Positions 45,105-53,737 are shown, numbered from the stretch's first letter. The stretch: 57,158 bases of DNA from Streptomyces sp. ISL-11 (GCF_018614525.1 NZ_JAGGOL010000001.1:1-57158), one strand, 5' to 3'. Program-made: numbers and translations. Notes: generated by a model from the letters alone, not told the origin.

Positions 45105-45956
45105 ATGCCACCGAGAAAGGCCCCGACCGCCCGTCAACGACGGCTGGGCGCGGAGCTCCGTAAGATGCGCGAGCAGGCCGGCCTCCCGGTCACGCAGGCA
45201 GCGGAGCTGCTGGGTACCGACCGGACCAGCATCAGCAACACCGAGTCGGGACGCTTCGGCGTGAGCGGTGAACGTGTACGGTCCTGGGCCGCCAATTACG
45301 GGTGCCCGGACGCCGCGTACGTGGAGGCTCTGGCCTCAATGGCCGACGAGCGGGACAAGGGATGGTGGGACGACTACCACGGCTCCCTGTCCAGCGGGGC
45401 GCTCGACCTTGCCGAGCTGGAGCACCACGGCGTCGCTTTCCGAGCCGTTCAGATCATGCACATGCCCGGCCTGCTTCAGTCCGAGGACTACGCCCGAGCC
45501 GTCTTCGAGGAAGCCGTGCCGGCACTCAGCCCGGCCACACTGCGGCGCAGACTGTCCTACCGATTGAGGCGCCGCGACGTATTGGACAGAGACCAGCCAC
45601 CGCACTGCGTGTTCCTGATTCACGAAGCTGCGTTGCGCATGCAGTTCGGCGGACCGAAGGTGGCGCGAGCACAGCTGGACTATCTCCTGGAACAATCCGA
45701 GCGAGATAACATCACCGTCCGAGTCATCCCCTTCGCGGTCGGCGGCTTTCCTCACGCCGGAGGTTCGACTCTCTATGTGTACGGGCCGGTCCCCCAGCTC
45801 GACACCGTGCAGACGGACACGCCGATGGGATCCGCATTCCTTGACGCGGAGTCAAGGCTTACCAACTATCGCGCCGCTCTGGACCGTACCGAGGAAAGAT
45901 CCCTCCGCCCGGAGCAGTCGCGGGACTTCATCGTCGATGTGGCACGACAAGCGTGA
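45105..45956 (+). CDS. XRE-family regulator with DUF5753 domain
   Basis: 283 aa. The N-terminal helix-turn-helix (about 10-65, LGAELRKMREQAGLPVTQAAELLGTDRTSISNTESGRFGV) is followed by a DUF5753 domain (about 95-275). In Streptomyces this architecture is paired with DUF397 proteins. ATG at 45105 follows GAGAGGA. Three DUF397 genes follow directly. Confidence 0.93.
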   Translation: MPPRKAPTARQRRLGAELRKMREQAGLPVTQAAELLGTDRTSISNTESGRFGVSGERVRSWAANYGCPDAAYVEALASMADERDKGWWDDYHGSLSSGALDLAELEHHGVAFRAVQIMHMPGLLQSEDYARAVFEEAVPALSPATLRRRLSYRLRRRDVLDRDQPPHCVFLIHEAALRMQFGGPKVARAQLDYLLEQSERDNITVRVIPFAVGGFPHAGGSTLYVYGPVPQLDTVQTDTPMGSAFLDAESRLTNYRAALDRTEERSLRPEQSRDFIVDVARQA

Positions 45957-45969
45957 AGGCGTGGAAACC

Positions 45970-46164
45970 GTGAACTGTCAGTGGCGCAAATCCTCGTTCT
46001 CAACGGATGCCGAGGGCAGCAACTGCCTTGAGCTGGCGGCATCCGGCAGCGGCATCCTCATACGCGAGAGCGACGACCCCAGCGTGATCATAAAGGCCGG
46101 GCCGACCACGCTGCGATCCCTCATCACCGCGGCCAAACGCGGTGGATTCGACCAGAGAGCCTGA
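45970..46164 (+). CDS. DUF397 protein, copy 1
   Basis: 64 aa with the family pattern WRKSSFS...GSNCLELAA...ILIRESDDPS. Start GTG 45970 (GAAGG upstream), 13 bases after the XRE stop. DUF397 proteins partner the upstream XRE/DUF5753 regulator and may modulate it. Confidence 0.9.
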   Translation: MNCQWRKSSFSTDAEGSNCLELAASGSGILIRESDDPSVIIKAGPTTLRSLITAAKRGGFDQRA

Positions 46165-46182
46165 CTGTCTCGGAGGGCCGAA

Positions 46183-46407
46183 GTGGCTGAGACCATCTGG
46201 CACAAGTCCTCGTACTCGGGAGCCGACGACAACCAGGACTGTCTCGAACTGGCCTCCGTCGACGCCGCCATCATGATGCGGGAGAGTGACCTCCCCGGCA
46301 TCGCCCTCAGAACCAGCACCCGAGCCTTGCGGGCGCTTATCGCGAGCGCCAAAGCCGACGGCCTGGACCGCCGAACCCACCACCCCTCGGAGGTTCGAGA
46401 TGGCTGA
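46183..46407 (+). CDS. DUF397 protein, copy 2
   Basis: 74 aa, WHKSSYSGADDNQDCLELASVD...MMRESDLPG. Start GTG 46183 with GGAGGG upstream. It diverges from copies 1 and 3 and has a longer C-terminus (RTHHPSEVRDG), which overlaps the next gene by eight bases. Confidence 0.88.
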   Translation: MAETIWHKSSYSGADDNQDCLELASVDAAIMMRESDLPGIALRTSTRALRALIASAKADGLDRRTHHPSEVRDG

Positions 46408-46591
46408 GGCCACCTGGCAAAAATCCTCGTTCTCGACGGACGGTAACGAGTGCATAGAACTCGCCCGCTCGGCTGGAAGTTTGCTCATACGCGAGAGCGA
46501 CCTCCCCGACGCCGCTCTCACGACCAGCGCCCACGTCCTGCGACTGCCCCTCTCCACCGGCAAGGCCGGCGGCCTCGACCGTCGAGGGTAG
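46400..46591 (+). CDS. DUF397 protein, copy 3
   Basis: 63 aa, WQKSSFSTDGNECIELARSAG...LLIRESDLPDAALTTS. ATG 46400 inside the end of copy 2, with GGAGG upstream. Same operon. Confidence 0.88.
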   Translation: MAEATWQKSSFSTDGNECIELARSAGSLLIRESDLPDAALTTSAHVLRLPLSTGKAGGLDRRG

Positions 46592-46665
46592 GGCTTGTCC
46601 GCAGCGCTAGGAACGTTTCGTTCTGCGGGGGCAGGTGACCTCTCACCACTCGGTGGGGCGCCGTC

Positions 46666-46950
46666 TCACAATCCGCGCAATGCCTCGTAGAGGTCGTCGT
46701 AGGTCGCCCAGCAGTCGATGCTGCCGTCATCGTTCAGACTGCCCATGTACCACTCCGTGTCATTGACGGGCCGCACGAGACACAGGCCATGGAACCCCAG
46801 CACGATCGCGGGACGTATTACCTCTTCCGCCGCTGGAGAGACACACCAGGTCACGGTCCGGCCAGTGTGGAGCGGGATGGCCTCTTGGTCTCCAGACACG
46901 TCTCGGATCTGCTGAAGGTTCCACCCTGCGGGTAGTTGTGCGCCGGTCAT
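46666..46950 (-). CDS. Hypothetical protein
   Basis: 94 aa, acidic and soluble. Distinctive parts: MGSLNDDGSIDCWATYDDLYEALRGL at the C-terminus, and Trp/Cys in TVTWCVSPAAEEV. No family is recognised; the size and composition resemble small immunity or anti-regulator proteins, but nothing supports a specific role. ATG at 46950 lacks a strong ribosome site. It converges with the DUF397 genes. Confidence 0.6.
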   Translation of the reverse strand: MTGAQLPAGWNLQQIRDVSGDQEAIPLHTGRTVTWCVSPAAEEVIRPAIVLGFHGLCLVRPVNDTEWYMGSLNDDGSIDCWATYDDLYEALRGL

Positions 46951-47272
46951 GCAGCGATGGTCTCAGGTCGGGCAGAGACCTTCTGGGCCACGAGGCGCCA
47001 GGCCGGCACCGCATCGGTCTGGCGACCCGTCGGACAGGCGCTGGTCCTGCGTCTGTGTGTCGAGAAGAACGTAGCGCTTCAGCTCGGCTGAGCCGCGACG
47101 ACATCGTAGGAACTCGCCGGCACACCGACTGGAGCCGCAGGCTAGGACCTGGGACACGCCACGTGAACGCCAACGCGAGTTGGGGCAGCTCTCAAGCCGT
47201 TTGTTCGAAACACCTGTCGAGCCGTTGATGGCCCCTCAAGGAGAGTGTCCGGCGTGGGCGCCGAGAGATTCT

Positions 47273-47290
47273 GTACCTACTAGTATGTAC
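47273..47290 (+). promoter_or_regulatory. TetR-type operator over a -10 box
   Basis: GTACCTACTAGTATGTAC is an 18-bp near-perfect palindrome (one mismatch per half) with the TACTAGTA core seen in many TetR operators. TAGTAT (47281-47286) inside it is a good -10. It lies about 145 bases upstream of the tautomerase gene. The rest of 46951-47432 shows no gene I can support. No TetR gene is adjacent. Confidence 0.55.
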
Positions 47291-47432
47291 GATCACGACC
47301 GGGGGGACGGCTCATCAGTGATGCCGGCGCGGCCGCATGGCGTGAACCCCCGTGGCGGATGCCGTCGGTGCGGCGGCGCCAGCAGCTGACCTGCCGCCGG
47401 TCCGACGCAGCTCAAAGAAGGGACACGCCGAC

Positions 47433-47849
47433 ATGCCGCTTGTTCGCATCGACGCGTTGAGAGCCACCCGTGGAAGGCTCGAAGCGCTCGGTCGCGCAGT
47501 GCACGACGCCCTGGTCGAGACGATCGGCTTTCCACCTGACGACCGGTTTCAGATCCTGGCCGGCCATGACGGCATCAGCGGCACGCTGCACTACGACGAC
47601 TACTTCGGCGTGCACCGCGACGACGACATCGTGTACGTATCGATCACCATGCGCTCCGGACGCCCGCCCGAGCGGAAGCGGGCGCTGTACCGGCGGATCG
47701 CGGAACTCGCTCAGGAATACGCGGGAACCGAACCGCGCAACGTGTTCATCGTGCTGACGGAGAACGAGTCGATCGACTGGTCGCTGGGCGAGGGGGTGGC
47801 TCAGTACGCCCCATCTCCCGGCGTTTCCCAGCCCGGCGAAACGACCTGA
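47433..47849 (+). CDS. Tautomerase-family protein
   Basis: 138 aa. The catalytic Pro2 follows the start Met (MPLVRIDAL), as in 4-oxalocrotonate tautomerase and malonate semialdehyde decarboxylase relatives. NVFIVLTENESIDWSLGEGVA near 105-125 is the family C-terminal motif. The substrate is unknown. ATG at 47433 has AAGGGA upstream at about 12 bases. It converges with lon. Confidence 0.9.
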   Translation: MPLVRIDALRATRGRLEALGRAVHDALVETIGFPPDDRFQILAGHDGISGTLHYDDYFGVHRDDDIVYVSITMRSGRPPERKRALYRRIAELAQEYAGTEPRNVFIVLTENESIDWSLGEGVAQYAPSPGVSQPGETT

Positions 47850-47852
47850 CCT

Positions 47853-47880
47853 CGCCCCCACCCGTACCGGCGTGGGGGCG
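47853..47880. terminator. Bidirectional terminator hairpin
   Basis: Nine-bp arms CGCCCCCAC (47853-47861) and GTGGGGGCG (47872-47880), between the convergent tautomerase and lon genes. Confidence 0.65.
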
Positions 47881-47897
47881 AAACCCGGAACCCGCGG

Positions 47898-50306
47898 CTA
47901 CGCCGCCACCCGCACCCCGGTCGACGCCGAAGCCGACGCCGGCTCCAGTGCCAGCTCCAGGACCTGCCGGACGTCCGACACCGGGTGGACCTCCAGCTTC
48001 GAGAGGATCTCCGCCGGTACGTCGTCCAGGTCCGGCTCGTTCCGCTTGGGGATCACGACGGTCGTGATGCCGGCGCGGTGGGCCGCCAGGAGCTTCTGCT
48101 TGACGCCGCCGATGGGCAGGACGCGGCCGGTCAGGGACACCTCGCCCGTCATGGCGACGTCCGGGCGGACCCGGCGGCCGGAGAGGAGGGAGGCCAGGGC
48201 GGTCGTCATCGTGACGCCCGCGCTCGGGCCGTCCTTGGGGACCGCGCCCGCGGGGACGTGCAGGTGGATGCCGCGTTCCTTGAAGTCGCCCACGGAAAGC
48301 TCCAGTTCGGCGCCGTGGGAGCGGAGGAAGGACAGCGCGATCTGTGCCGACTCCTTCATCACGTCGCCCAGCTGGCCGGTCAGGGTCAGGCCCGCGCCGC
48401 CCGTCTCCGGGTCGGCCAGGGACGCCTCGACGAAGAGCACGTCACCGCCCGCTCCCGTGACCGCGAGGCCCGTGGCCACGCCCGGCACCGACGTGCGGCG
48501 TTCGGCCGGGTCCTGGGCGGACTCGGGGGTGTGGTGGGGGCGCCCGATGAGGGTGCGCAGGTCGTCGGCGCCGAGCGTCACGGGCAGTTCGCGCTCGCCG
48601 AGTTCGTGCTGGGCCGCCACCTTGCGCAGCAGCCGGGCCAGGGCGCGCTCCAGGGTCCGTACGCCCGCCTCGCGGGTGTACTCGCCCGCCAGCTTGCGCA
48701 GGGACTCCTCCTCGACGGTCACCTCGTCGCCCTCCAGGCCGGCGCGCTCCAGCTGCCGGGGCAGCAGGTGGTCGCGGGCGATGACGACCTTCTCGTCCTC
48801 GGTGTAGCCGTCGAGGCGGACGAGTTCCATGCGGTCCAGGAGGGGCTCCGGGATCGACTCCAGGACGTTCGCCGTCGCCAGGAAGACCACGTCCGACAGG
48901 TCCAGTTCCACCTCCAGGTAGTGGTCCCGGAAGGTGTGGTTCTGTGCCGGGTCCAGGACCTCCAGGAGGGCGGCCGCCGGGTCGCCGCGGAAGTCGGAGC
49001 CGACCTTGTCGATCTCGTCGAGGAGGACGACCGGGTTCATCGAGCCGGCCTCCTTGATCGCCCGTACGATCCGGCCGGGCAGGGCGCCCACGTACGTACG
49101 GCGGTGGCCGCGGATCTCCGCCTCGTCGCGGACGCCGCCGAGGGCGACCCGGACGAACTCGCGGCCCATCGCGCGGGCCACACTCTGTCCCAGGCTGGTC
49201 TTTCCGACACCTGGCGGCCCTACGAGGGCGAGCACCGCGCCCCCGCGCCGGCCGCCGACGACGCCCAGCCCCCGGTCGGCGCGCCGCTTGCGCACCGCCA
49301 GGTACTCGGTGATCCGTTCCTTGACGTCCTCCAGGCCCGCGTGGTCCGCGTCGAGGACGGTCTTGGCGCCCGGGATGTCGTACGCGTCCTCGGTGCGCTC
49401 GTTCCAGGGGAGCTCCAGGACGGTGTCCAGCCAGGTGCGGATCCAGCCGCCCTCCGGGCTCTGGTCGGAGGCGCGCTCCAGCTTCTCGACCTCCTTCAGG
49501 GCCGCTTCGCGGACCTTCTCCGGCAGGCCGGCGGACTCGACGCGGACGCGGTAGTCGTCGGACTCGCCGTCCGGGTCGCCGTTGAGCCCGGCGAGCTCCT
49601 TGCGGACGGCCTCCAGCTGGCGGCGCAGGAGGAATTCGCGCTGCTGCTTGTCGACGCCCTCCTGGACGTCCTTGGCGATGGACTCGGCGACGTCCTGTTC
49701 GGCGAGGTGGTCGCCGAGCCACTTCACGGCGAGCCTGAGGCGGGCCACCGGGTCGGCGGTCTCCAGGAGCTCGACGCGCTGGGCGACGGTGAGGAAGGGA
49801 GAGTAGCCGGAGTTGTCGGCGAGCTGCCCGACGTCGTCGATCTGCTGGACGCGGTCCACGACCTGCCAGGCGCCGCGCTTGCGGAGCCAGCTGGTGGCCA
49901 GCGCCTTGTACTCCTTCATCAGCTCGGCGACGGCGCCGGGCAGCGGATCGGGGGCGACGTCCTCGGTGCGGGTGCCCTCGACCCACAGCGCGGCACCGGG
50001 CCCGGTCGTCCCGGCGCCGATGCGGACGCGGGCGAGGCCGCGGATCAGCGCGCCGGGGTCGCCGTCGGAGAGCCGGCCGACCTGCTCGACGCGGCCGAGG
50101 GTGCCGGTGCCCGCGTACGCACCCTCCACCCGGGGCACCAGCAGCACCCGCGGCTTGTCGTCCCCGGTGGCGGCGGCCTGGGCGGCCTCGACCGCGGCCC
50201 GTACCTCGGCGTCGGAGAGGTCGAGAGGGACCACCATGCCGGGCAGTACGACCTCGTCGTCGAGGGGCAGCACGGGCAGGGTGAGCGGTGTGGACGTGGA
50301 AGCCAT
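47898..50306 (-). CDS. lon: ATP-dependent protease Lon
   Basis: Cytosolic serine-lysine AAA+ protease, 802 aa. The N-terminal substrate domain (about 10-205) is followed by a coiled-coil region, the AAA+ module with Walker A GPPGVGKTS near 370 and a DEIDKVG Walker B region near 435, and the protease domain with catalytic Ser in DGPSAGVTM (about 695) and Lys in PIGGVKQKLLAA (about 738). ATG at 50306 follows AAGGGGAGATC. HspR and ClgR sites lie upstream, indicating stress control. Confidence 0.97.
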   Translation of the reverse strand: MASTSTPLTLPVLPLDDEVVLPGMVVPLDLSDAEVRAAVEAAQAAATGDDKPRVLLVPRVEGAYAGTGTLGRVEQVGRLSDGDPGALIRGLARVRIGAGTTGPGAALWVEGTRTEDVAPDPLPGAVAELMKEYKALATSWLRKRGAWQVVDRVQQIDDVGQLADNSGYSPFLTVAQRVELLETADPVARLRLAVKWLGDHLAEQDVAESIAKDVQEGVDKQQREFLLRRQLEAVRKELAGLNGDPDGESDDYRVRVESAGLPEKVREAALKEVEKLERASDQSPEGGWIRTWLDTVLELPWNERTEDAYDIPGAKTVLDADHAGLEDVKERITEYLAVRKRRADRGLGVVGGRRGGAVLALVGPPGVGKTSLGQSVARAMGREFVRVALGGVRDEAEIRGHRRTYVGALPGRIVRAIKEAGSMNPVVLLDEIDKVGSDFRGDPAAALLEVLDPAQNHTFRDHYLEVELDLSDVVFLATANVLESIPEPLLDRMELVRLDGYTEDEKVVIARDHLLPRQLERAGLEGDEVTVEEESLRKLAGEYTREAGVRTLERALARLLRKVAAQHELGERELPVTLGADDLRTLIGRPHHTPESAQDPAERRTSVPGVATGLAVTGAGGDVLFVEASLADPETGGAGLTLTGQLGDVMKESAQIALSFLRSHGAELELSVGDFKERGIHLHVPAGAVPKDGPSAGVTMTTALASLLSGRRVRPDVAMTGEVSLTGRVLPIGGVKQKLLAAHRAGITTVVIPKRNEPDLDDVPAEILSKLEVHPVSDVRQVLELALEPASASASTGVRVAA

Positions 50307-50327
50307 GATCTCCCCTTCGGCAGGCAA

Positions 50328-50348
50328 GTTGAGCTATGCCGACTCAAT
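50328..50348 (-). promoter_or_regulatory. HAIR element (HspR operator) upstream of lon
   Basis: GTTGAGC-TATGCCG-ACTCAAT has the inverted-repeat pattern of the HAIR consensus CTTGAGT-N7-ACTCAAG, with an exact 7-base spacer and 11 of 14 arm positions matching. It begins 22 bases upstream of the lon ATG. HspR control of lon is known in Streptomyces. Confidence 0.75.
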
Positions 50349-50380
50349 GCTTGGCCGCTCCGGGATGTTCCCCCTCCGTT

Positions 50381-50394
50381 GTTCGCTCTGAGCG
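50381..50394 (-). promoter_or_regulatory. ClgR operator upstream of lon
   Basis: GTTCGC-TCTGA-GCG matches the reported ClgR consensus GTTCGC-N5-GCG exactly. It lies 75 bases upstream of the lon ATG and 35 bases below the stop codon of the GlxA-type regulator gene. Confidence 0.7.
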
Positions 50395-50428
50395 ATCACC
50401 GGAGGCCGAGCGGCGCGGCAGGGGGTGA

Positions 50429-51415
50429 TCAGGCCGCCGCCGGGAACGCCCGCCGGTAGTCCGAGGGCGTCACACCGAAGTGGACCGCGAAGTGGCGGCG
50501 CAGATTGGCCGCCGATCCCAGGCCGCAGCGCTCGCTGATCCGCTCGACGGGCAGCCGGGTCGACTCCAGCAGCTCCTGGGCGCGGGCCAGCCGCTGGTCG
50601 AGCAGCCACTTCAGCGGCGTGGTGCCGGTGGCGCCGTGCAGGCGCCGGAAGAACGTCCGCGGGCTCATCCCGGCGCGCGCCGCCAGTTCCCCGACGGTCA
50701 GCGGCCGGTCGAGGTGTTCGGTGGCCCACTGGAGTACGGGGGCGAGCCCGTCGTCGCCGACCGGGGGCACCGACACGTCCACGAACTGGGCCTGACCGCC
50801 GGGGCGGTGCGCGGGGACGACCAGGCGGCGGGCGAGCTGGTTGGCGGCGCGCGCCCCGAGGTCGTTGCGGACCAGGTGCAGGCACAGGTCGAGCCCCGCG
50901 GTGACGCCGGCGCTGGTGAGGACGTCGCCATCGTCCACGTAGAGGACCGAGTCGTCGACGTCGACGGCCGGGTGACGGCGGGCGAGTTCCTCGGTGTGCA
51001 TCCAGTGGCAGGTGGCCCGGCGGCCGTCGAGGATGCCCGCCTCGGCGAGGGCGAAGGCCCCGGCGCACAGGGAGACCATGCGGGCGCCCGCGTCGGCGGC
51101 CGCGCGCAGCGCGCCGAGGAGCTCGGGCGGCAGCTCCCGGCCGCCCTCGACGCACGCCTCGGGCACCGAGGGGACGATCACGGTGTCCGCACCGACCAGG
51201 CCCTCCGGCCCGTACGGGGTGCGCAGCCCGAAGCCGGCGGCGGCAGGCGGGGGCGCCCCCGTGCCGCCCACCGCGCACAGCCGCAGGTCGTACCAGGGGT
51301 CGGCCAGGTCGTGGTGCGGGATGCCGAAGACCGTGCAGACGACCCCCAGCTCGTACAGGTCCCAGAAGGGGACATCGTCGTCGATCACGGCCACGGCCAC
51401 GGAACCAGCGCTCAT
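50429..51415 (-). CDS. GlxA-type transcriptional regulator (DJ-1/PfpI plus AraC)
   Basis: 328 aa. The N-terminal half is a class I glutamine-amidotransferase-like/DJ-1 domain with Cys in MVSLCAGAFALAEAG (about 118). The C-terminal AraC DNA-binding domain carries two helix-turn-helix motifs (LTVGELAARAGMSPRTFFRRLHG near 240 and PVERISERCGLGSAANLRRHF near 287). ATG 51415. It is divergent from the imine-reductase-like gene, 142 bases away, and probably controls it. Confidence 0.93.
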   Translation of the reverse strand: MSAGSVAVAVIDDDVPFWDLYELGVVCTVFGIPHHDLADPWYDLRLCAVGGTGAPPPAAAGFGLRTPYGPEGLVGADTVIVPSVPEACVEGGRELPPELLGALRAAADAGARMVSLCAGAFALAEAGILDGRRATCHWMHTEELARRHPAVDVDDSVLYVDDGDVLTSAGVTAGLDLCLHLVRNDLGARAANQLARRLVVPAHRPGGQAQFVDVSVPPVGDDGLAPVLQWATEHLDRPLTVGELAARAGMSPRTFFRRLHGATGTTPLKWLLDQRLARAQELLESTRLPVERISERCGLGSAANLRRHFAVHFGVTPSDYRRAFPAAA

Positions 51416-51557
51416 GATCGAAAGCCTAGGCGGGCCGGCGGAAAGGCTGGCAGGAATGGTTCGGCAGTCGGCAGTCCTGCCGCTGTCGGGGGCCCGCGGC
51501 CGGTGCGAGCGTGGTCCTCACCTGATCCACTTCCGCCGCACACGGGGAGAACCACCC

Positions 51558-52424
51558 ATGACTGTCACCGTTCTCGGCCTCGGCCGGATGGGCTCCGCCC
51601 TGGCCGGCGCGTTCCTGGCGGCCGGCCTGCCGACCACCGTCTGGAACCGCTCGGCCGCCAGGGCCGACGCCCTCGTCGAACGGGGAGCCGTCCGCGCCGC
51701 GTCGCCCCGCGAGGCCGTCGAGGCGAGCGAGCTGATCGTGGTCTGCGTGACGACGTACGACGACGTCCACGCCGTTCTCGAACCGGTGGCCGGCCTGCTG
51801 GCGGGGCGGACGCTGGTCAACCTGACGTCCGGGTCGCCCGAGGCGGCCCGCGAGACGGCCGCCTGGGCGGCCGGGCACGGCGCCGGCTACCTCGACGGCG
51901 CGATCATGACGACCCCGCCCGGCATCGGGAACCCGGCGTACATGCTGCTCTACAGCGGCTCCCCGGCTGCCTTCGCCGCCCACCGGGCCGTCCTGGCCGA
52001 GCTCGGCGACCCGGTGGACCTCGGCGCCGACCCGGGGCTGGCATCGCTGTACGACACGGCGCTGCTCGGCCTGATGTGGTCGGCCCTGAGCGGGTGGCTG
52101 CACGGGACGGCCCTGACGGGCGCGGACAAGGTCGACGCCACGGCGTTCACACCGGTCGCGGTCCGCTGGCTGACGGCCGTCGGCGGGTTCATGAGCACGT
52201 ACGCGCCGCAGATCGACGAGGGCCACTACCCCGGCGATGACGCCACCCTCGACATCCACCTCGCGACGATGGACCACCTGCTGCACGCGAGCGAGGAGCG
52301 CGGCCTGGACGTCGGGCTGCCGGCGCTGCTGAAGAGGGTCACCGAGCGGGCGGTGGCCGACGGCCACGGCGGCGACAGCTACGCACGCCTGATCGAGGCC
52401 GTACGGGACGGGGGCCGGGCATGA
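51558..52424 (+). CDS. NAD(P)-dependent imine reductase-like oxidoreductase
   Basis: 288 aa. The Rossmann motif VLGLGRMGSALAGAFL (residues 4-19) with NRSAARADAL supplying an Arg after the second strand suggests NADPH. A C-terminal helical domain includes LYDTALLGLMWSALSGWLHG near 170, where imine reductases carry their catalytic Asp/Tyr. The beta-hydroxyacid dehydrogenase family is the alternative. ATG 51558; the stop overlaps the next start (ATGA). Confidence 0.87.
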   Translation: MTVTVLGLGRMGSALAGAFLAAGLPTTVWNRSAARADALVERGAVRAASPREAVEASELIVVCVTTYDDVHAVLEPVAGLLAGRTLVNLTSGSPEAARETAAWAAGHGAGYLDGAIMTTPPGIGNPAYMLLYSGSPAAFAAHRAVLAELGDPVDLGADPGLASLYDTALLGLMWSALSGWLHGTALTGADKVDATAFTPVAVRWLTAVGGFMSTYAPQIDEGHYPGDDATLDIHLATMDHLLHASEERGLDVGLPALLKRVTERAVADGHGGDSYARLIEAVRDGGRA

Positions 52425-53017
52425 ACGCGGGACTCACCGGGCAGGACTGGCCGGCGCTGGTGACGGAGGCCGCGGAGCTGGGCACCGCAGTGCTCGCGGC
52501 GGGCGGGGACGGCGACTGGACGCGGCCCGCCGGGGACCTCGACTGGTCCTGCCACGCGACCCTCGACCACCTGGCCCTGGGCCTGATCGGTTACGCCGGC
52601 CTGCTCACCGCGCGGCCCGCCGACCGCTACATCGCGCTGTTCGCCTCGCTGGACCCCGAGGCGCCGCTACCGGCCCGCCTGGAGGGCATCCGCATCGCCG
52701 CGGCGCTGCTCGCCGCCACCGTCCGCGGCGCGGACGCCGGCGACCGGGCCTGGCACCCGTGGGGCCACTCCGACGGGCCCGGCTTCGCCGCCATGGGCGT
52801 GCTGGAGACCGTCGTGCACACCCACGACGTCACGCTCGGCCTCGGGCTCGCCTGGAGCCCGCCCGACGAGCTCTGCGCGCCCGTCGTCGCGCGCCTCTTC
52901 CCCGGCGCCCCGGGCGGACACGCCCCCGCCGCCACCCTGTTGTGGTGCGCCGGCCGGGCCGCGCTGCCCGGGCACGAACGGCGCGGTGAGTGGAGCTGGG
53001 ACGGCACCGTCCGCTGA
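52421..53017 (+). CDS. DinB/maleylpyruvate isomerase N-terminal-domain protein
   Basis: 198 aa. A four-helix DinB-like protein with the metal-binding His pattern: WSCHATLDHLALGLIGYA near 40-57 and MGVLETVVHTHDVTLGLGL near 127-145 (H-x3-D arrangement typical of mycothiol-dependent isomerases). ATG 52421 overlaps the reductase stop. In this operon it may handle mycothiol-linked detoxification together with the reductase, which is inference. Confidence 0.85.
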   Translation: MNAGLTGQDWPALVTEAAELGTAVLAAGGDGDWTRPAGDLDWSCHATLDHLALGLIGYAGLLTARPADRYIALFASLDPEAPLPARLEGIRIAAALLAATVRGADAGDRAWHPWGHSDGPGFAAMGVLETVVHTHDVTLGLGLAWSPPDELCAPVVARLFPGAPGGHAPAATLLWCAGRAALPGHERRGEWSWDGTVR

Positions 53018-53737
53018 ACCCCGCCGGGCCGCGCCCCGCCCGTCACGGACGAGCGGGCAGCAGGCGACGCCGGTGAGCAGGGCGATCGGATGGCCCCAGC
53101 TGGCGAGCGGGTCGGCGAACTCGACCAGGTCCTGTGCGCACATCAGGACGGCCAGGCCGAGGACGGCCCGGCCCGACCTGCGCGGCAGCAGCCCGGCGAG
53201 CGCGCCGATGCAGGACATGACGCCGAAGCTGATGCCGTAGTCGAGGCGGTGCAGCGACGCCTCCGGCAGCCGGCCGGCCGCCACGGCACCGGCCACGGGC
53301 AGCTCGGTGGCGAGGGTGGCGAGGACGTGGCCGAGGAGGAAGACACCGGCCGTACGGGCGCCGCCGACCCGGCGTTCCAGGGCGCTGACGACGACGGCGA
53401 AGAGCAGGCCGTAGAGGGAGTACAGGCCGCCGGCCACCCACAGGGCGCTGGCGACGAGGACGAGGAGGGGCTGCTCGGCCAGGTGCGCGGCGTCGGTGCT
53501 GGAGTCGCGCAGGAGCTGGTCGACGGTGTCCGGGTCGCCGAGGTCGGTGTAGACGGCGGTGGCCAGCAGGACCAGTCCGTAGACGAACGCGAAGGGCGTA
53601 CGGGTGGGGGTGGGGAGCAGCCGCCACGGCCGGGCGAGGCGGGCGAACGGGCCGCGTCCGGCGGGAGGGGACGGCGGTTGCCCGCCGGGTCTGCGGGCAC
53701 CGGTGGACCGCGCGTCGGCGGGGTCAACCACAGTCAC
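52667..53737 (-). CDS. Rhomboid-like integral membrane protein
   Basis: 356 aa as read. About six helices between residues 45 and 220 (FAFVYGLVLLATAVY, PLLVLVASALWVAGGLYSLYGLLFAVV, AGVFLLGHVLATLATELPVAGAVA, ISFGVMSCIGALAGLLP, SGRAVLGLAVLMCAQ and HPIALLTGVACC). The usual rhomboid GxSG is not evident, so protease activity is doubtful. The last 120 residues (52667-53017) lie entirely antisense to the DinB-like gene, are low-complexity, and probably follow loss of the natural stop. GTG 53737 follows GAGGAAGGGG. Confidence 0.7.
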   Translation of the reverse strand: MTVVDPADARSTGARRPGGQPPSPPAGRGPFARLARPWRLLPTPTRTPFAFVYGLVLLATAVYTDLGDPDTVDQLLRDSSTDAAHLAEQPLLVLVASALWVAGGLYSLYGLLFAVVVSALERRVGGARTAGVFLLGHVLATLATELPVAGAVAAGRLPEASLHRLDYGISFGVMSCIGALAGLLPRRSGRAVLGLAVLMCAQDLVEFADPLASWGHPIALLTGVACCPLVRDGRGAARRGSADGAVPAPLTAPFVPGQRGPAGAPQQGGGGGVSARGAGEEARDDGRAELVGRAPGEPEAERDVVGVHDGLQHAHGGEAGPVGVAPRVPGPVAGVRAADGGGEQRRGDADALQAGR

